DNA of 64,000 nt from Saxidomus purpurata. Taxonomy: Eukaryota > Mollusca > Bivalvia > Venerida > Veneridae. Location: assembly GCA_022818135.1 (NCBI GenBank), contig JAFMSR010000017.1, positions 3,588,715-3,652,714 of the forward strand, written 5' to 3'. The translations under genes and the position numbers were made by a program. Positions within the stretch are counted from its first letter, which is position 1; each line of letters opens with the position of its first letter. Shown in pieces: positions 47,900 to 57,639 of the stretch. The notes beneath the pieces are model-generated. The model made no database searches, had not been told where the DNA came from, and saw only the letters and a list, made by a program, of their open reading frames with translations.

Positions 47900-48269
47900 T
47901 TAAAGGGACATACCCTATAACTGATGTCGACTAAATAACCCCTAAAATATAAATAATAGAATCTTTGCGAGTATTATAACTTAACCTAAAAGTTTCAGAT
48001 ATGCATTCCAAGTCATTATTGATAAAATCAGTTTAAAATATACTGCAGTACCGTAAACCATTCAATAATCTATGTAGAGTTGTTGTTGTACAATTAATGG
48101 GTGGATGCGATTTATTACAGAAAGCCTCTATATTGATGACTTGTGGTAAAATGAGACATTTTTCGCCATAGGTTCTTCTTTGAAATTGTATTTATTATTT
48201 TACGTTCATTGAACACATAATCTATGTTTCGAGAATATAATCTGCTAGATGTAGGGAGTGCCTCTTTAA
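47900..48269. mobile_element. TTAA-bounded MITE, piggyBac-like, copy 1
   Basis: The ends are TTAAAGGGACATACCCTA on the left and TAGGGAGTGCCTCTTTAA on the right, imperfect inverted repeats of about 18 bp both closed by TTAA. TTAA at each end fits the piggyBac target preference. The interior is non-coding and is shared with the copies at 62,016 and 62,702 (AACTTAACCTAAAAGTTTCA, GCTGCAGTACCGTAAACCAT-like blocks, ATGAGACATTTTTCGCCAT). Confidence 0.8.
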
Positions 48270-48321
48270 GTACAAAGTAAGTGATGCACTGGTAGCAAAA
48301 CATTATAAACCAACTATTCAC

Positions 48322-48938
48322 TGTAGAACACTTCAACTCCCTTTTTGTGTCGCCGTTTCGGAGAAAAGGCGATACATAGGGATCGCTTTGTCCGTCCGTC
48401 ACATAAACTTAACGTTGGCTATAACTTTGCCATTTCTCAAGATTTCTTCATCAAACTTTACAATTGTATTGCTTATGACAAAAGTGTCATGATGCCGCCA
48501 AATTTTGTAGGTCAAGGTCATATTTGACAGAGTTATGTCCCTTTTTATACTTAGATTTTTGCTATAACTTTGCCATTTCTTAAGATTTCTTTATCAAACT
48601 TTCAAATTGTAATTGCTTATGACATAAGCGTCATGATGCCGCCAAATTTTGTTGGTCAAGGTCATATTTGACAGAGTTATGCCCCTTTTTGTACTTAGAT
48701 TTTGTCACGAAAACTTAATGTTGGCTATAACTTTGCCATTTCTTAAGATTTCTTTATCAAACTTTCAAATTGTATTGCTTATGTGAAAAGGGTTGTGATG
48801 CCACCACATTTTTTTGGTCAAGGTCATATTTGACAGAGTTATGCCCCTTTTTGTACTAAGATTTTGTAAAAAAATTATTGGTTATTCTGACAAAGCGTAA
48901 GAGGGCGACACAAGTGTTCTACTGAACACCCATCTAGT
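48322..48938. mobile_element. Non-autonomous element with three tandem core repeats and a Helitron-like 3' end
   Basis: Three core repeats start at 48,417, 48,561 and 48,723, each with GCTATAACTTTGCCATTTCT, TCATGATGCCGCCAAATTTT (or variant) and GGTCAAGGTCATATTTGACA. The right end has a 6-bp stem hairpin GTGTTC-TACT-GAACAC followed by CCAT and CTAGT, the arrangement of a Helitron terminus (CTRRT). TAGAACACTT plus GTGTCGCC at the left is the inverted counterpart of GGCGACACAAGTGTTCTA at the right. Elements with tandem cores of this size are known from bivalves (pearl/CvA type). No protein is encoded. Confidence 0.78.
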
Positions 48939-49387
48939 CTTAACAATTTGGTATATAAGAGACTACATTCTTTTTTGTATTTTGTTTTAATTATAAACTT
49001 TGACTTAGCCAACAAATCGGGTGTTTCTCAGGTCCGATATAAAATCTAAAACCAAGGTACACAACTTCTCAATAAACATTTGTCTGAAGTTTTGTGACTA
49101 TGTCAATGGAAAATTTCGTGAAAGCCATGATTTTTCAGTAGTTAAAACATCGATAAATTAAAGGCAAGGACAGATTCTGTGATAATTTTAAACACTTTAT
49201 ATGTCTAGACCAGAAAACGCAGTTGTCAGTTTGTTACAAAAGATATTATTGTATCCGAGAATACGGCATTGCATTCCTGTTGTTTATATATACAGAGGGC
49301 TGATTTTTTTCTGCAAGATACATTGATCAATTTTATTTTTGACAAAATATCAACTTCCTGTGATAGACGTCTAACGAAATCCGTCTT

Positions 49388-50287
49388 CACGGGTGGTTAA
49401 CTCTCCCCACCACCACAACATGAGGTGAAAAGAAATTGTGGGGAGCACACTTCCGAGGTGGTGGGGTTCTACAAAATGAATAAGAAATGTGACTATGATT
49501 TTTGTAAATTTTGTTTTACATTATTTTGTTGAAGAACTTTAAAAAATCGGGCAATGTAGTTACCAGTAGAACTGTTGAGACTACCGTTTGCACGAATTGT
49601 GGAAACACAATTCCATAAATTGTAGACTCTAGAACGTTTATATGTTGGCGAAAAACTCGATTTTCAGTAACCAAAGTTATTTTGTTGTCCAAAATCCCGT
49701 TTTTCCGAATAAATTTTACATGCAACATACGAGTACATGTACAAAATAAGTATTTATTGTCACTAGACGATCAGGTGAGTAAATAAATTGAAACTACAGC
49801 CAATTTCTCAAATGAGGTGGTGTGGTGGAGTACGAGGCGATGGGGATTTGGGGGTGGTGGGGCGGTGCTATACATGAAACCAAACGTTTTATCTGGTTTA
49901 GTGATTGTTTCTCGGTTATCATGAAATCCTCTTACCTGAAATTAATTGATTGCACATTCACGGTACCGATCCCACGTGACTTTTCCGGCTATGTGTGGGT
50001 CTCGGAAAGAACAACAAACACCGATTCAGGTAACATTTTTGATGATATCTTTCTTAATCCTACAAAGATTTTAACGGAATAAAGACGAGAGCCAGGCCAT
50101 ACGAAAGATACATCCACTGGTTATCAGTATCAGTAGAATAAATTCGTACTTTTGACAAAAAGTGCAACCGCGCATTTTACGAGAAGAAAATTGACGTGCT
50201 ATGTGTGGGACTCCGATGTATAAATTGTTTATAAAGTTCCGGCAATTGTGATTACACCACACGGTATAATGAGCCGAGGACGTATTT
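49388..50287 (+). mobile_element. Element E, copy 1 outer part
   Basis: Reverse-complement match to 57,766-58,380 in several blocks: GGTTAACTCTCCCCACCACC, TGAGACTACCGTTTGCACGA, CGATCCCACGTGACTTTTCC, AACACCGATTCAGGTAACAT and ATTGTGATTACACCACACGG. Two copies of the 15-bp motif CTATGTGTGGGACTC (or GGTCTC) lie at 49,989 and 50,199. A segment at about 49,700-49,950 is not matched in copy 2. No coding function recognised. Confidence 0.85.
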
Positions 50288-50532
50288 TTGGCGCCGCCGA
50301 TGACGACGGTGGCCTATTATGGAATACTTTTTCCGGAAGTACATGCTAGGAGCGGTTATTAGAATGCGAAGAAAAATGGTTTTAACTGTATGCTAAAATA
50401 ATACGCAATAGACATTAAAATATTGATTTTACACATTTCCTTCATTAAAACGTAATTGTTTAATTGTAATGTTCCTTTTCATATCTTTTAGAAAAAATAC
50501 GAAAACGTAAAACAACTTCTCCCTTATCGGTT

Positions 50533-51789
50533 TTGCACAAGGAAGTGTCTAGAGAACCGGAACCGGTTCCCTAGACAGCGACCTTAGCGAACCGGAATTA
50601 ATATTCGGACGAATTATTTGGCGTGTTGTTATCGGCACGTTTATTGATACAGCTATATAAACAATCCATATGTTGATTATTATTGTTATCATTAAATATG
50701 TAATTCGGAAGAGGAATATTTAGAGATCCTTCCTAAAATTATGACATGAAAGACTTAACGCAGTATTAGTATTAGAGGTAACAGAATGACGAAGGAGAGC
50801 GTTTAGTTATAACATAATGAATAGCATTGAAACAGAAAGCACAATTTTTCTGTAAATGTTTTTGATTTTATGTAGTATATGCTAGAGAGAAATAATTAAA
50901 CCTAAATATACATAAGCATTTGCTTTCGTTTTCATTATGTCACATCCAGGCTACACCACGAGGAGCTCTGATCATGGCCCGTCGACCCTGTTAAGAGTCA
51001 GTTTAGCCCTGAAAAGGACTGTTTTCAGAGCCTCTGGTTCAGGAAGGCATGACTGATGCTGTCGGTGAACTTAAAGTCAACATCTCTTCTAAACACACCA
51101 TCAAGTCTGTCTATAACGTCATTGTTCATTAACTCTGGACCATGTGACCATATTTTGTCAAGTGGGAGTTTCAACAAGGTCTTGTTAAGACGTCTGCATA
51201 ACTTGTATCGACGTTGATGACAATGGAAGAGGCTCTCAAATACGACGTGCTGAACACCACAGCTGCGGAATTCACTTCTTATATCAAGTAGGGCATGGAG
51301 TAACTGATGATTGTTAAATTTTTTTATATCATTTTACCTATCTGTATGAAGACTGTATGAAGACTATGTCAAACTTCGCCAGCTTCCACCTGCGTAACTT
51401 CTGCAACAACCCGACGACTATTAATCCTCCTGTCCCATGTGCTTCACCGCGAAATGGTAGATCATTGTGTAGACTACCATTTCGCCAGCGTACACATAGA
51501 CATCATATTAAAACCGGAAGTGCGGAAGGCGAAGGAGATCAATTCGACAATCGACACATTGAAAACTAATGCAAATAAACTGATAATCCCACATTTTTCT
51601 TGTTTAAATGGAAGTTTTCACTTTATAATTATTAAATAATCTATTTTCTTATCACAATTACCTGTAATATATGCAGGAAAACAATTCCGGTTCGCTAGTG
51701 TATAGACGGATATAGGCTAGAGAACCGATTCCGGTTCGCTAAGGTCGCTGTCTAAGGAACCGGTTCCGGTTCTCTAGACACTGCCTTTG
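50533..51789. mobile_element. 1.25-kb element with terminal inverted repeats of about 60 bp
   Basis: The left end reads TTTTGCACAAGGAAGTGTCT, AGAGAACCGGAACCGGTTCC, CTAGACAGCGACCTTAGCGA, ACCGGAAT. The right end is its reverse complement with few differences, finishing TCTAGACACTGCCTTTGCAA. It lies inside sequence that separates two parts of element E copy 1. The interior carries a minus-strand coding fragment (51,025-51,303) and a 35-bp hairpin at 51,450-51,484. No transposase signature was seen, so it is either a non-autonomous transposon with captured host sequence or an unusual fold-back element. Confidence 0.8.
51025..51303 (-). pseudogene. Unrecognised coding fragment, 92 codons, inside the TIR element
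   Basis: Read on the minus strand from an AG acceptor (ACAATCATCAG) to a TGA stop, the frame is open for 92 codons with balanced, protein-like composition. It starts LLHALLDIRSEFRSCGVQHV, has a basic middle (CHQRRYKLCRRLNKTLLKLP) and ends DVDFKFTDSISHAFLNQRL. There is no ATG at the start, so it would be a terminal exon or a truncated piece. Upstream on the same strand (51,560-51,340) other protein-like pieces appear in different frames (for example DVYVYAGEMVVYTMIYHFAV), each soon closed by stops. I do not recognise the family. Capture of a host gene fragment by the surrounding element is an inference. Confidence 0.42.
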
Positions 51790-51836
51790 CAAAATTATAA
51801 TATGAGCTTATTTTTTACCACGTGCTTTAAAGTCAG

Positions 51837-51910
51837 TCTCCGTGGTGTAGTGGGTAAGCTGATGACCGTCTAATTTTACGAGTGGAGTTCGAATCCCGAT
51901 CAAACTAAAT
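51837..51910 (+). repeat. tRNA-like sequence, possible SINE head
   Basis: A box CCGTGGTGTAGTGGGTAA and B box GAGTTCGAATCCC are about 38 bp apart. The acceptor strands do not pair and the anticodon arm is poor, so it is not a functional tRNA. Confidence 0.5.
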
Positions 51911-52084
51911 TTTTTAAAATAATTTTTCTTCCGTTTTTTTTCAGCTTTAAAACCACCATGATTTTAAATGTTTTCTGCAAATATTCATAAAAATTTTCAT
52001 TCAAATCAAACTAATAATGATTGCTTATCAAAAAGCTAATTTTAGCTATATAACGCCACACATGTACAAAACTATTTTCGGCGC

Positions 52085-52212
52085 CCTTTGATGCTTTGCA
52101 TCAATGGTATTCTTGTTACCTAATGTAACAGCTGACAAAAGTTGGTCAAGAAAATTCGCTTTTTTCACTCGAATTTTTAAAAACAATATTTAATGCTATG
52201 TGTGGGACTCAA
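52085..52212 (+). mobile_element. Element E, copy 1 inner part
   Basis: Reverse-complement match to 57,640-57,765: TACCTAATGTAACAGCTGAC, AAAAGTTGGTCAAGAAAATT, CGCTTTTTTCACTCGAATTT and the motif CTATGTGTGGGACTC at 52,196. In copy 2 this segment adjoins the rest of E directly, so about 1.8 kb (roughly 50,288-52,117) has been inserted here or deleted there. Confidence 0.82.
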
Positions 52213-52367
52213 GTTACCAACTAGGATGATTTTGTTTTTTTATTATGCTGTATCAACAGAAAAAGGTTCATATAACAATGTAGTTCGCCTAGCAGGGCAA
52301 AGGTTACTATTATTAGGAAAATAATATTAATATTTATACGTACGTATTTAGTGTATATACATTTCAG

Positions 52368-52490
52368 ATATGGCTGCTTACATATGCCAAGAATGTGAAA
52401 AAAAAATTCAAATCCAAGTCTGGTTTGAGACGTCACATGGCAAATCATGCTCGACAAGAAATTAATTGTTGTTGCGGAAAGGTTTTCCAA
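52368..52490 (+). pseudogene. Lone C2H2 zinc-finger exon with an A-run frameshift
   Basis: A 123-bp segment bounded by acceptor ACATTTCAG and donor GTAAGT. It opens MAAYICQECEKK. After the run of nine A (52,398-52,406) the finger continues only in the next frame as KSKSGLRRHMANH. Allowing for one base, the spacing is C-X2-C-X3-F-X5-L-X2-H-X3-H, a classical C2H2 finger. A partial second finger start follows (INCCCGKVFQ), lacking a clean first cysteine. Either the extra A is an assembly or sequencing error in a real exon, or the copy is dead. No neighbouring exon was recognised, and it lies between the two copies of element E. Confidence 0.6.
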
Positions 52491-52499
52491 GTAAGTGTT

Positions 52500-53528
52500 G
52501 ATTATTTCACTGTATCGTCTTGAAAGGAATACATGTCGTACTATTACTCGGAGTATTGTAATATCCAAAATACACGAAACTCATTTTGACATTGTTCTTT
52601 ACATCTTTTGGTACCGAAGGCATGTGGTAAACATTTCGTGTTTCGCCCACATTACTCATGGATCGGTTCAGAATTTACAGATATGGCCCCCTGTTAAGTT
52701 ATTTTATGATATTATATAAATTAAAAAATGTCATGCCCAGTCCAGTTACTCGTTGTTTGGTAGGCAGACTCGACATAGGACAGTTTAAACAATATGTGCT
52801 CTTATTATATACTTTCATATTGCCCGTTCACTTTGCCTTAGAGAGTTCGTTCAGTATTCTACGGTACTGCACGTTGGTAAGGAATGATACTGAACGTTGG
52901 CAAGGGGGGCGGTCCTAGCGATCAGCTATACGGACTATTTTATTCGTTTGCAAACATCGTTTTACTGAGGTTTCTTTGTCGAAGTGTGACCGTGTTTTAC
53001 AATTAAATAAACTACGGTCTTAAAATAAAAAGAAACTTCAATCGTTTCCAAGTAGACGTAAAAGAGTTTCATTTTTAAAAAGGTTCGAATTTTTTAGGGC
53101 ACGCAATACCAGTTCTGGTTACGAAAGTTACTGGTACGTATTTCAGCCAAGTATTGATAAACAAAAGGAACGATGTTTTGCATGTAATCATTACAAAGAA
53201 AAAACATTTTTAGGAACGTACACAAAGTTGATGTATTCACATTTCAAAGTACAAACCTGCATCCGTAGGAAAAGTCTTGCGTTTTTCAAAACAAGATGGC
53301 GGACGGCAACTAAAATTTCTAACCGTATAATTGACGTCAACGTTTCTCCTAATAAATGACGTCACGTATAAACAACGATATTGAATCGAGTCTATTAATA
53401 CGCAATAAAGAAAGTGTACATGGTGAAATAGTACGCTAGTTGTCTGAGAAATTTCAAGATTCATTTATTGCTTTTTGCTAACAGAATGTCATTTTTGTTC
53501 ATATTCAATATGAAAGTATATAATAAAA
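52500..53528. other. Non-coding stretch with no recognised gene
   Basis: No exon that could join the zinc-finger exon was recognised. Short open frames overlap on both strands. Confidence 0.4.
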
Positions 53529-53658
53529 AGGTTATTGAACTTGTATGGCGAAATATTACTTGGAACTCGTTGATTTGGCGGGAACAACTCGCAAGCTCGT
53601 TGTTCCCGCCAAATCAACTCGTTCCAAGTAATATTTCACCATACATGTTCAATAACCT
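53529..53658. repeat. Long hairpin palindrome, 130 bp
   Basis: The left arm AGGTTATTGAACTTGTATGG, CGAAATATTACTTGGAACTC, GTTGATTTGGCGGGAACAAC pairs with the right arm GTTGTTCCCGCCAAATCAAC through TGTTCAATAACCT. Arms of about 60 bp, loop only a few bases, near-perfect pairing. Confidence 0.92.
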
Positions 53659-53703
53659 ATAATATATTATTTTATAATTTATTTTTCTTCTTATTTTTAC
53701 GAA

Positions 53704-53890
53704 TTTATTTATTCTAGATTACGTAACAAGTTCTTACAACTTAGATCTATATCAATCACTCTCAAGGCTCACTACAGATGGAGTGAAAGTCGAGGAGAGA
53801 TAGGGTTATTATGGAGTTTCGTCGTCTCATTGGTAGGGATCGACCCTGGTACTGCTTCTCCACTTCACAAGTATTTTAAATCACTATATC
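53704..53890 (-). repeat. SINE type B, diverged copy
   Basis: Minus-strand copy. The tail complement (AACAAGTTCTTACAACTTAG, then ATCAATCACTCTCAAGGCTC) leads into body and B-box complement (GTAGGGATCGACCCTGGTAC). The head is poorly conserved. Confidence 0.75.
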
Positions 53891-54335
53891 CACTCTACTG
53901 ACCATGTTATGGTCATGAGTTTCATAGCTAAAATAAATTTAGATTTTATATCTACTGAAATACATTGTTGCAGTTTTTGTGCCAAGTGAAATTACACACA
54001 AAACGTCAGTTGGAAACACTCTCTCAGTTTTAATTTTAGCGAAAGATACCGGCATGTCTGATCGATATCGGTTTTTATAATGGCCGAACAATAATAATAA
54101 TTTTCACTAATTTTCAAATGTTTACATTATCATATAAAATAATTTGACGTTTACATGGATAATAGATAGAACTATAAATATCTTGACAAGTGTGAAATGT
54201 GCCATTCCTCCATTGACTTCAACTTCTTTTTCTTCAGTGACTGAAAAGTCCGTTTGTTCTTCATATGTTGAGGTTGGCTTTCTATGTGTGTTTGCATCTG
54301 CAACGTCAAATCATTTATTAATAATTGGAATTGGT

Positions 54336-54599
54336 TTACCATTTGGAGTTCTTTTGAAAGGGCTGTACCTTCTTGGACTTGTGAAACTCATAAATGTGAC
54401 GCTTTCGTCCCTCTGAGACTGGAGTCCTGAATGATTTAATCTGTGGCTTGGTAACAAGAAATAATTCCTTCTGTAAACGTAAGTGGCATAAAACGTTTCT
54501 TTTTGGCACGCGCTTACGCCGGCGACTGGCTGCATTTAAACTTAAGTTCGATGACCTCTTGCTCTTCATTACAGATCTGAAAAAAGTGCAACACATCAT
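54336..54599 (-). CDS. Doubtful basic open frame preceded by a splice-acceptor-like site
   Basis: On the minus strand a polypyrimidine tract and AG (GCACTTTTTTCAG) precede a frame reading SVMKSKRSSNLSLNAASRRR, then KRVPKRNVLCHLRLQKELFL, ending in a stop after KKVQPFQKNSKW. It is strongly basic and Ser/Lys-rich. No family is recognised, and overlapping frames on both strands are similarly open, so it may be chance. Confidence 0.2.
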   Translation of the reverse strand: MMCCTFFRSVMKSKRSSNLSLNAASRRRKRVPKRNVLCHLRLQKELFLVTKPQIKSFRTPVSEGRKRHIYEFHKSKKVQPFQKNSKW

Positions 54600-54868
54600 T
54601 TCTGCTTACAATTATTTTGTACTTATGTTTAGAAATATGACCATTACCTTCGGTGGGACTGCCAAAATGATAAAAAACCATTATGTCATAATTACATTGG
54701 CAATTACTTTCTAGTATTTTATGAGTTATTGTCTATATTAAGTGAATACAGGAAACACTTTGGTATAGAAATGCCTTTAGAAACTATCAAAGCGGTCAAA
54801 GTGGATTACATTATTGTTCTACTTTTTGTATATTGAGACACAATCGTGAGTCATGTTAGAATTATATC

Positions 54869-56574
54869 TTAAAGCTTCTCGCTCTCAGATTTTGGTAAAA
54901 AAAATAAAGTTCTTCAAACTGTATGTAAATAACGCATTTTAGAACATATTGTCATATAAAAAGGCTCCAGTACTAATTCCTGCCACGAATATCTCTAAAT
55001 TAAACAAGAGCTGTCCCTCACACGTGACGAATGCCCCCGAAAGAGGTGCCTCACAGTCTGTGTCCTCTCCATGTGCTCAATAAATGTGCCATGTCATTTT
55101 AAAATCCTTCCATGCATGACAGAGTAACTATGCATACAGTATTCCATTACTTTAAACACTAAGTGTGACCTTGACCTTTGAGGTAGGGACTTGGGTCTTG
55201 CACGCAACACATCCGCTTGATGTGCTAGACATTTGTGCAAAGTTATTTTTTAAAATCCTTCGAAGCATGATAAAGTTATAGTCCGGACACAAATGTATGC
55301 ATATATAAGTGTGACCTTGACCTTTGTGGTAGGGATGTTGGTCTTGCACACGACACGTCGTCTTGATGTGCTTGACATTTGTGCCAAATTATTTTAAAAT
55401 CCTTCAATGCATGACAAAGTTACAGTCCGGACACGAATGTGTGCATATATGCATATATAGAGGACTCCATTACCTTCAAACTCTATGTGTGACCTTGACC
55501 TTTGAGCTAGGGACAAGGGTCTTGCACGCGACACGTCGTCTTGATGTGCTAGACATTTGTGCCAAGTTATTTTAAAATCCTTCAATGCATGACAAAGTTA
55601 CAGTCTGGACACAAATGTGTGCACATATGCATATATAGAGGAATTCATTACCTTCAAACTCTAAGTATGACCTTGACCTTTGAGCTAGGGACGTGGGTCT
55701 TGCACGCGACACGTCGTCTTGATGTGCTAGACATTTGTGCCAAGTTATTTTAAAATCCTTTGATTCATGACAAAGTTACAGTTCGGACACGAATGTGTGC
55801 ATATATAGAGGATTCCATAACCTTCATACTCCAAGTGTGACCTTGATCTTTGAGGTAGGAATGTGGGTCTTGCACGCGACACGTCGTCTTGATGTGCTAG
55901 ACATGTGTGCCAAGTTATTTTAAAATCCTTTAATGTATGACAGAGTTACGGTCTCGGCACGAATTTGCAAGTGGGGACGCACAGACGGACGGACGGTGCG
56001 ATTTTAATATGCCGCCCTTCGGGGGCATTAAAAAAATACGCCTCCAAACGCTTTTGAAATTTCAGTATAAACATATTCGCGGTGCCATGTAACCGACATT
56101 TCCAATCGATTTCTGCATATTCCTACCTAGATTCTTGCTTATATTTTGATTCTAGTCTTATATTTATAAAAGTATGTCAATTCAAAAAAATAAAATTCAA
56201 GTTTAGTTTAAAGCTGCTCGCTCTCAGTTACCGTTGAAAAAAATATTTTTCCAAAAAACTGACATTCTTATTCATAGATATAAAACTAAAGCCTAGAATA
56301 AAAAATAAGCAAAAATCTAGGTAGGAATTTGCAGAAATCGATATAAAAGGTCGGTTACACGGCACCGCTACACTATATGTTTATATTGAAATTTCAAAAG
56401 CGTTTGCAACGCTTTTGAATTTGGTAGCGTATTTTTCGAAATTTAGAGATATATGTGACATGGATTTATACTGGAGCCTTTTTATATCACCATACGTTCT
56501 AAAATTCGTAATTTACATACAGTTTAAAGAACTTTATTTTTTTTATCAAAATCTGAGAGCGAGCAGCTTTAAAC
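54869..56574. mobile_element. Palindromic element with split left arm (nested insertion)
   Basis: The right arm (about 56,270-56,574, ending AATCTGAGAGCGAGCAGCTT) is complementary to a left arm in two pieces: 54,869-55,001 (GCTTCTCGCTCTCAGATTTT, AAAGGCTCCAGTACTAATTC) and 56,030-56,180 (AATACGCCTCCAAACGCTTT, ATTCCTACCTAGATTCTTGC). The 1.03-kb tandem-core element at 55,002-56,029 sits at the break, so it inserted after the palindrome formed. A single-arm copy lies at 59,185-59,365. No coding capacity. Confidence 0.86.
55002..56029. mobile_element. Non-autonomous element with five tandem core repeats
   Basis: It begins TAAACAAGAGCTGTCCCTCA and ends GCCGCCCTTCGGGGGCATTA. AATGCCCCCGAAAG near the left is the complement of TTCGGGGGCATT at the right. 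Five core repeats start at 55,163, 55,309, 55,487, 55,665 and 55,835 (period 146 to 178 bp), each with GTGTGACCTTGACCTTTG, GGTCTTGCACGCGACACGTC and TTGATGTGCTAGACATTTGT. A GGACGGACGG tract precedes the right end. The structure fits the tandem-core (pearl/CvA-like) elements of bivalves. Open frames of 60-70 codons repeat with the cores and are not genes. Confidence 0.86.
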
Positions 56575-56582
56575 TATTTCTT

Positions 56583-56791
56583 TTTATTTTCGATTGCGAA
56601 ACAAGTTCTTACAACTTATATTAATCGCTCTCGAGACTCATTCCAGATACAATCAACCTCGAAGAGAGATAGGCAATGTGGAAATATTTGTGTCTTGCCT
56701 AAAGACACTACCGACATGGCGATGGTAGGGATCGAACCCAGGGCCCTTCGATCGTGAGGCGAACGCGCTACCATTGCGCCACGGTGGCTCC
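56583..56791 (-). repeat. SINE type B, nearly intact copy
   Basis: Minus-strand counterpart of 26,463-26,688. The plus strand shows CGATTGCGAAACAAGTTCTT, ATCAACCTCGAAGAGAGATA, TGTCTTGCCTAAAGACACTA, GGTAGGGATCGAACCCAGGG and CTACCATTGCGCCACGGTGG then CTCC. Both A and B boxes are intact, so it is among the youngest copies here. It lies 9 bp from the palindromic element's right end. Confidence 0.9.
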
Positions 56792-56999
56792 AAAATAAAA
56801 TTCAAGAGCAGTTTTAAAGAGATAGAAATATTATTCAAATATCTTTATACATAATAATCATTTTTTTAGGTTTGAAAGATAAGTAAAGTAAATATAAGAG
56901 TCGATGTGTGCGAGTATGAGAAATAAAACAATCATAGCCAACGCAAACGAATATGTCACAAAAAAGTTACATTAAATATGCCATTTTCATTGTTTAATG

Positions 57000-57175
57000 G
57001 CCAAACGATAATTTCGCAAAATATATATATTTGGAAACTTTATAGATATTGGCGACATAACGAAACAAAGTTATTTTTATTGTTTAATGGTGAACGGCAT
57101 TTATAACTTTAATATCGCAAAATATATATATTTGGAAACTTTAATGATATTAGCGACATAAGGAGACAAAGTTAT
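57000..57175 (+). repeat. Tandem duplication, about 90-100 bp unit
   Basis: Two successive copies of a segment with ATTGTTTAATGG, CGCAAAATATATATATTTGG, AAACTTTA and GCGACATAA...ACAAAGTTAT, with a small indel between them. Confidence 0.85.
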
Positions 57176-57639
57176 GTTAGAATTCTAAACATGTTGAGTT
57201 TTACAAAATATTAGGGACTGTTGTTTTTACCTTGGCAATGATAGAGGTCCTGACAAATATTAGGAGTCAAAGTGAGTACACTATTCATCGTAAAAATAAG
57301 CAAAACGACCCAACAGAAAACAAACAAAATCTGCTGCTGGATTTATGTTAGTTGGAAGAAGTTAAATTCAGTACTGTGATGTAATACGACGAATAGGTCC
57401 AGAATTGCATGTCTAAACACGATTCAGTGATTACAAAGAGTGACACAGGAGACAACGTTTTACTTCACTCTTATAATTCTTTGTCTATTAGGCTCATATC
57501 CTGAATTCCTCTTTCTTTCGGTTACAACAACGTTCGATTCGCACACGACATTTAACATATTATTTCATTGCAGTTATTTAATCATGTGCGTCATTGGCGT
57601 TTTAAAGACCTTCGCATTATGAAAAGACACAGGGTTCAT

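Noticed and set aside
47184..47934. Open frames of 180-233 codons across the N gap
   Set aside because: They consist of unknown residues; only a few codons at each side are real.
51005..51020. Histone-mRNA-like stem-loop (AGTCCTTTTCAGGGCT, minus strand) four bases after the stop of the 92-codon fragment
   Set aside because: The stem has a G-T pair and lies too close to the stop for a histone 3' end, and the upstream peptide is not a histone. Probably coincidence.
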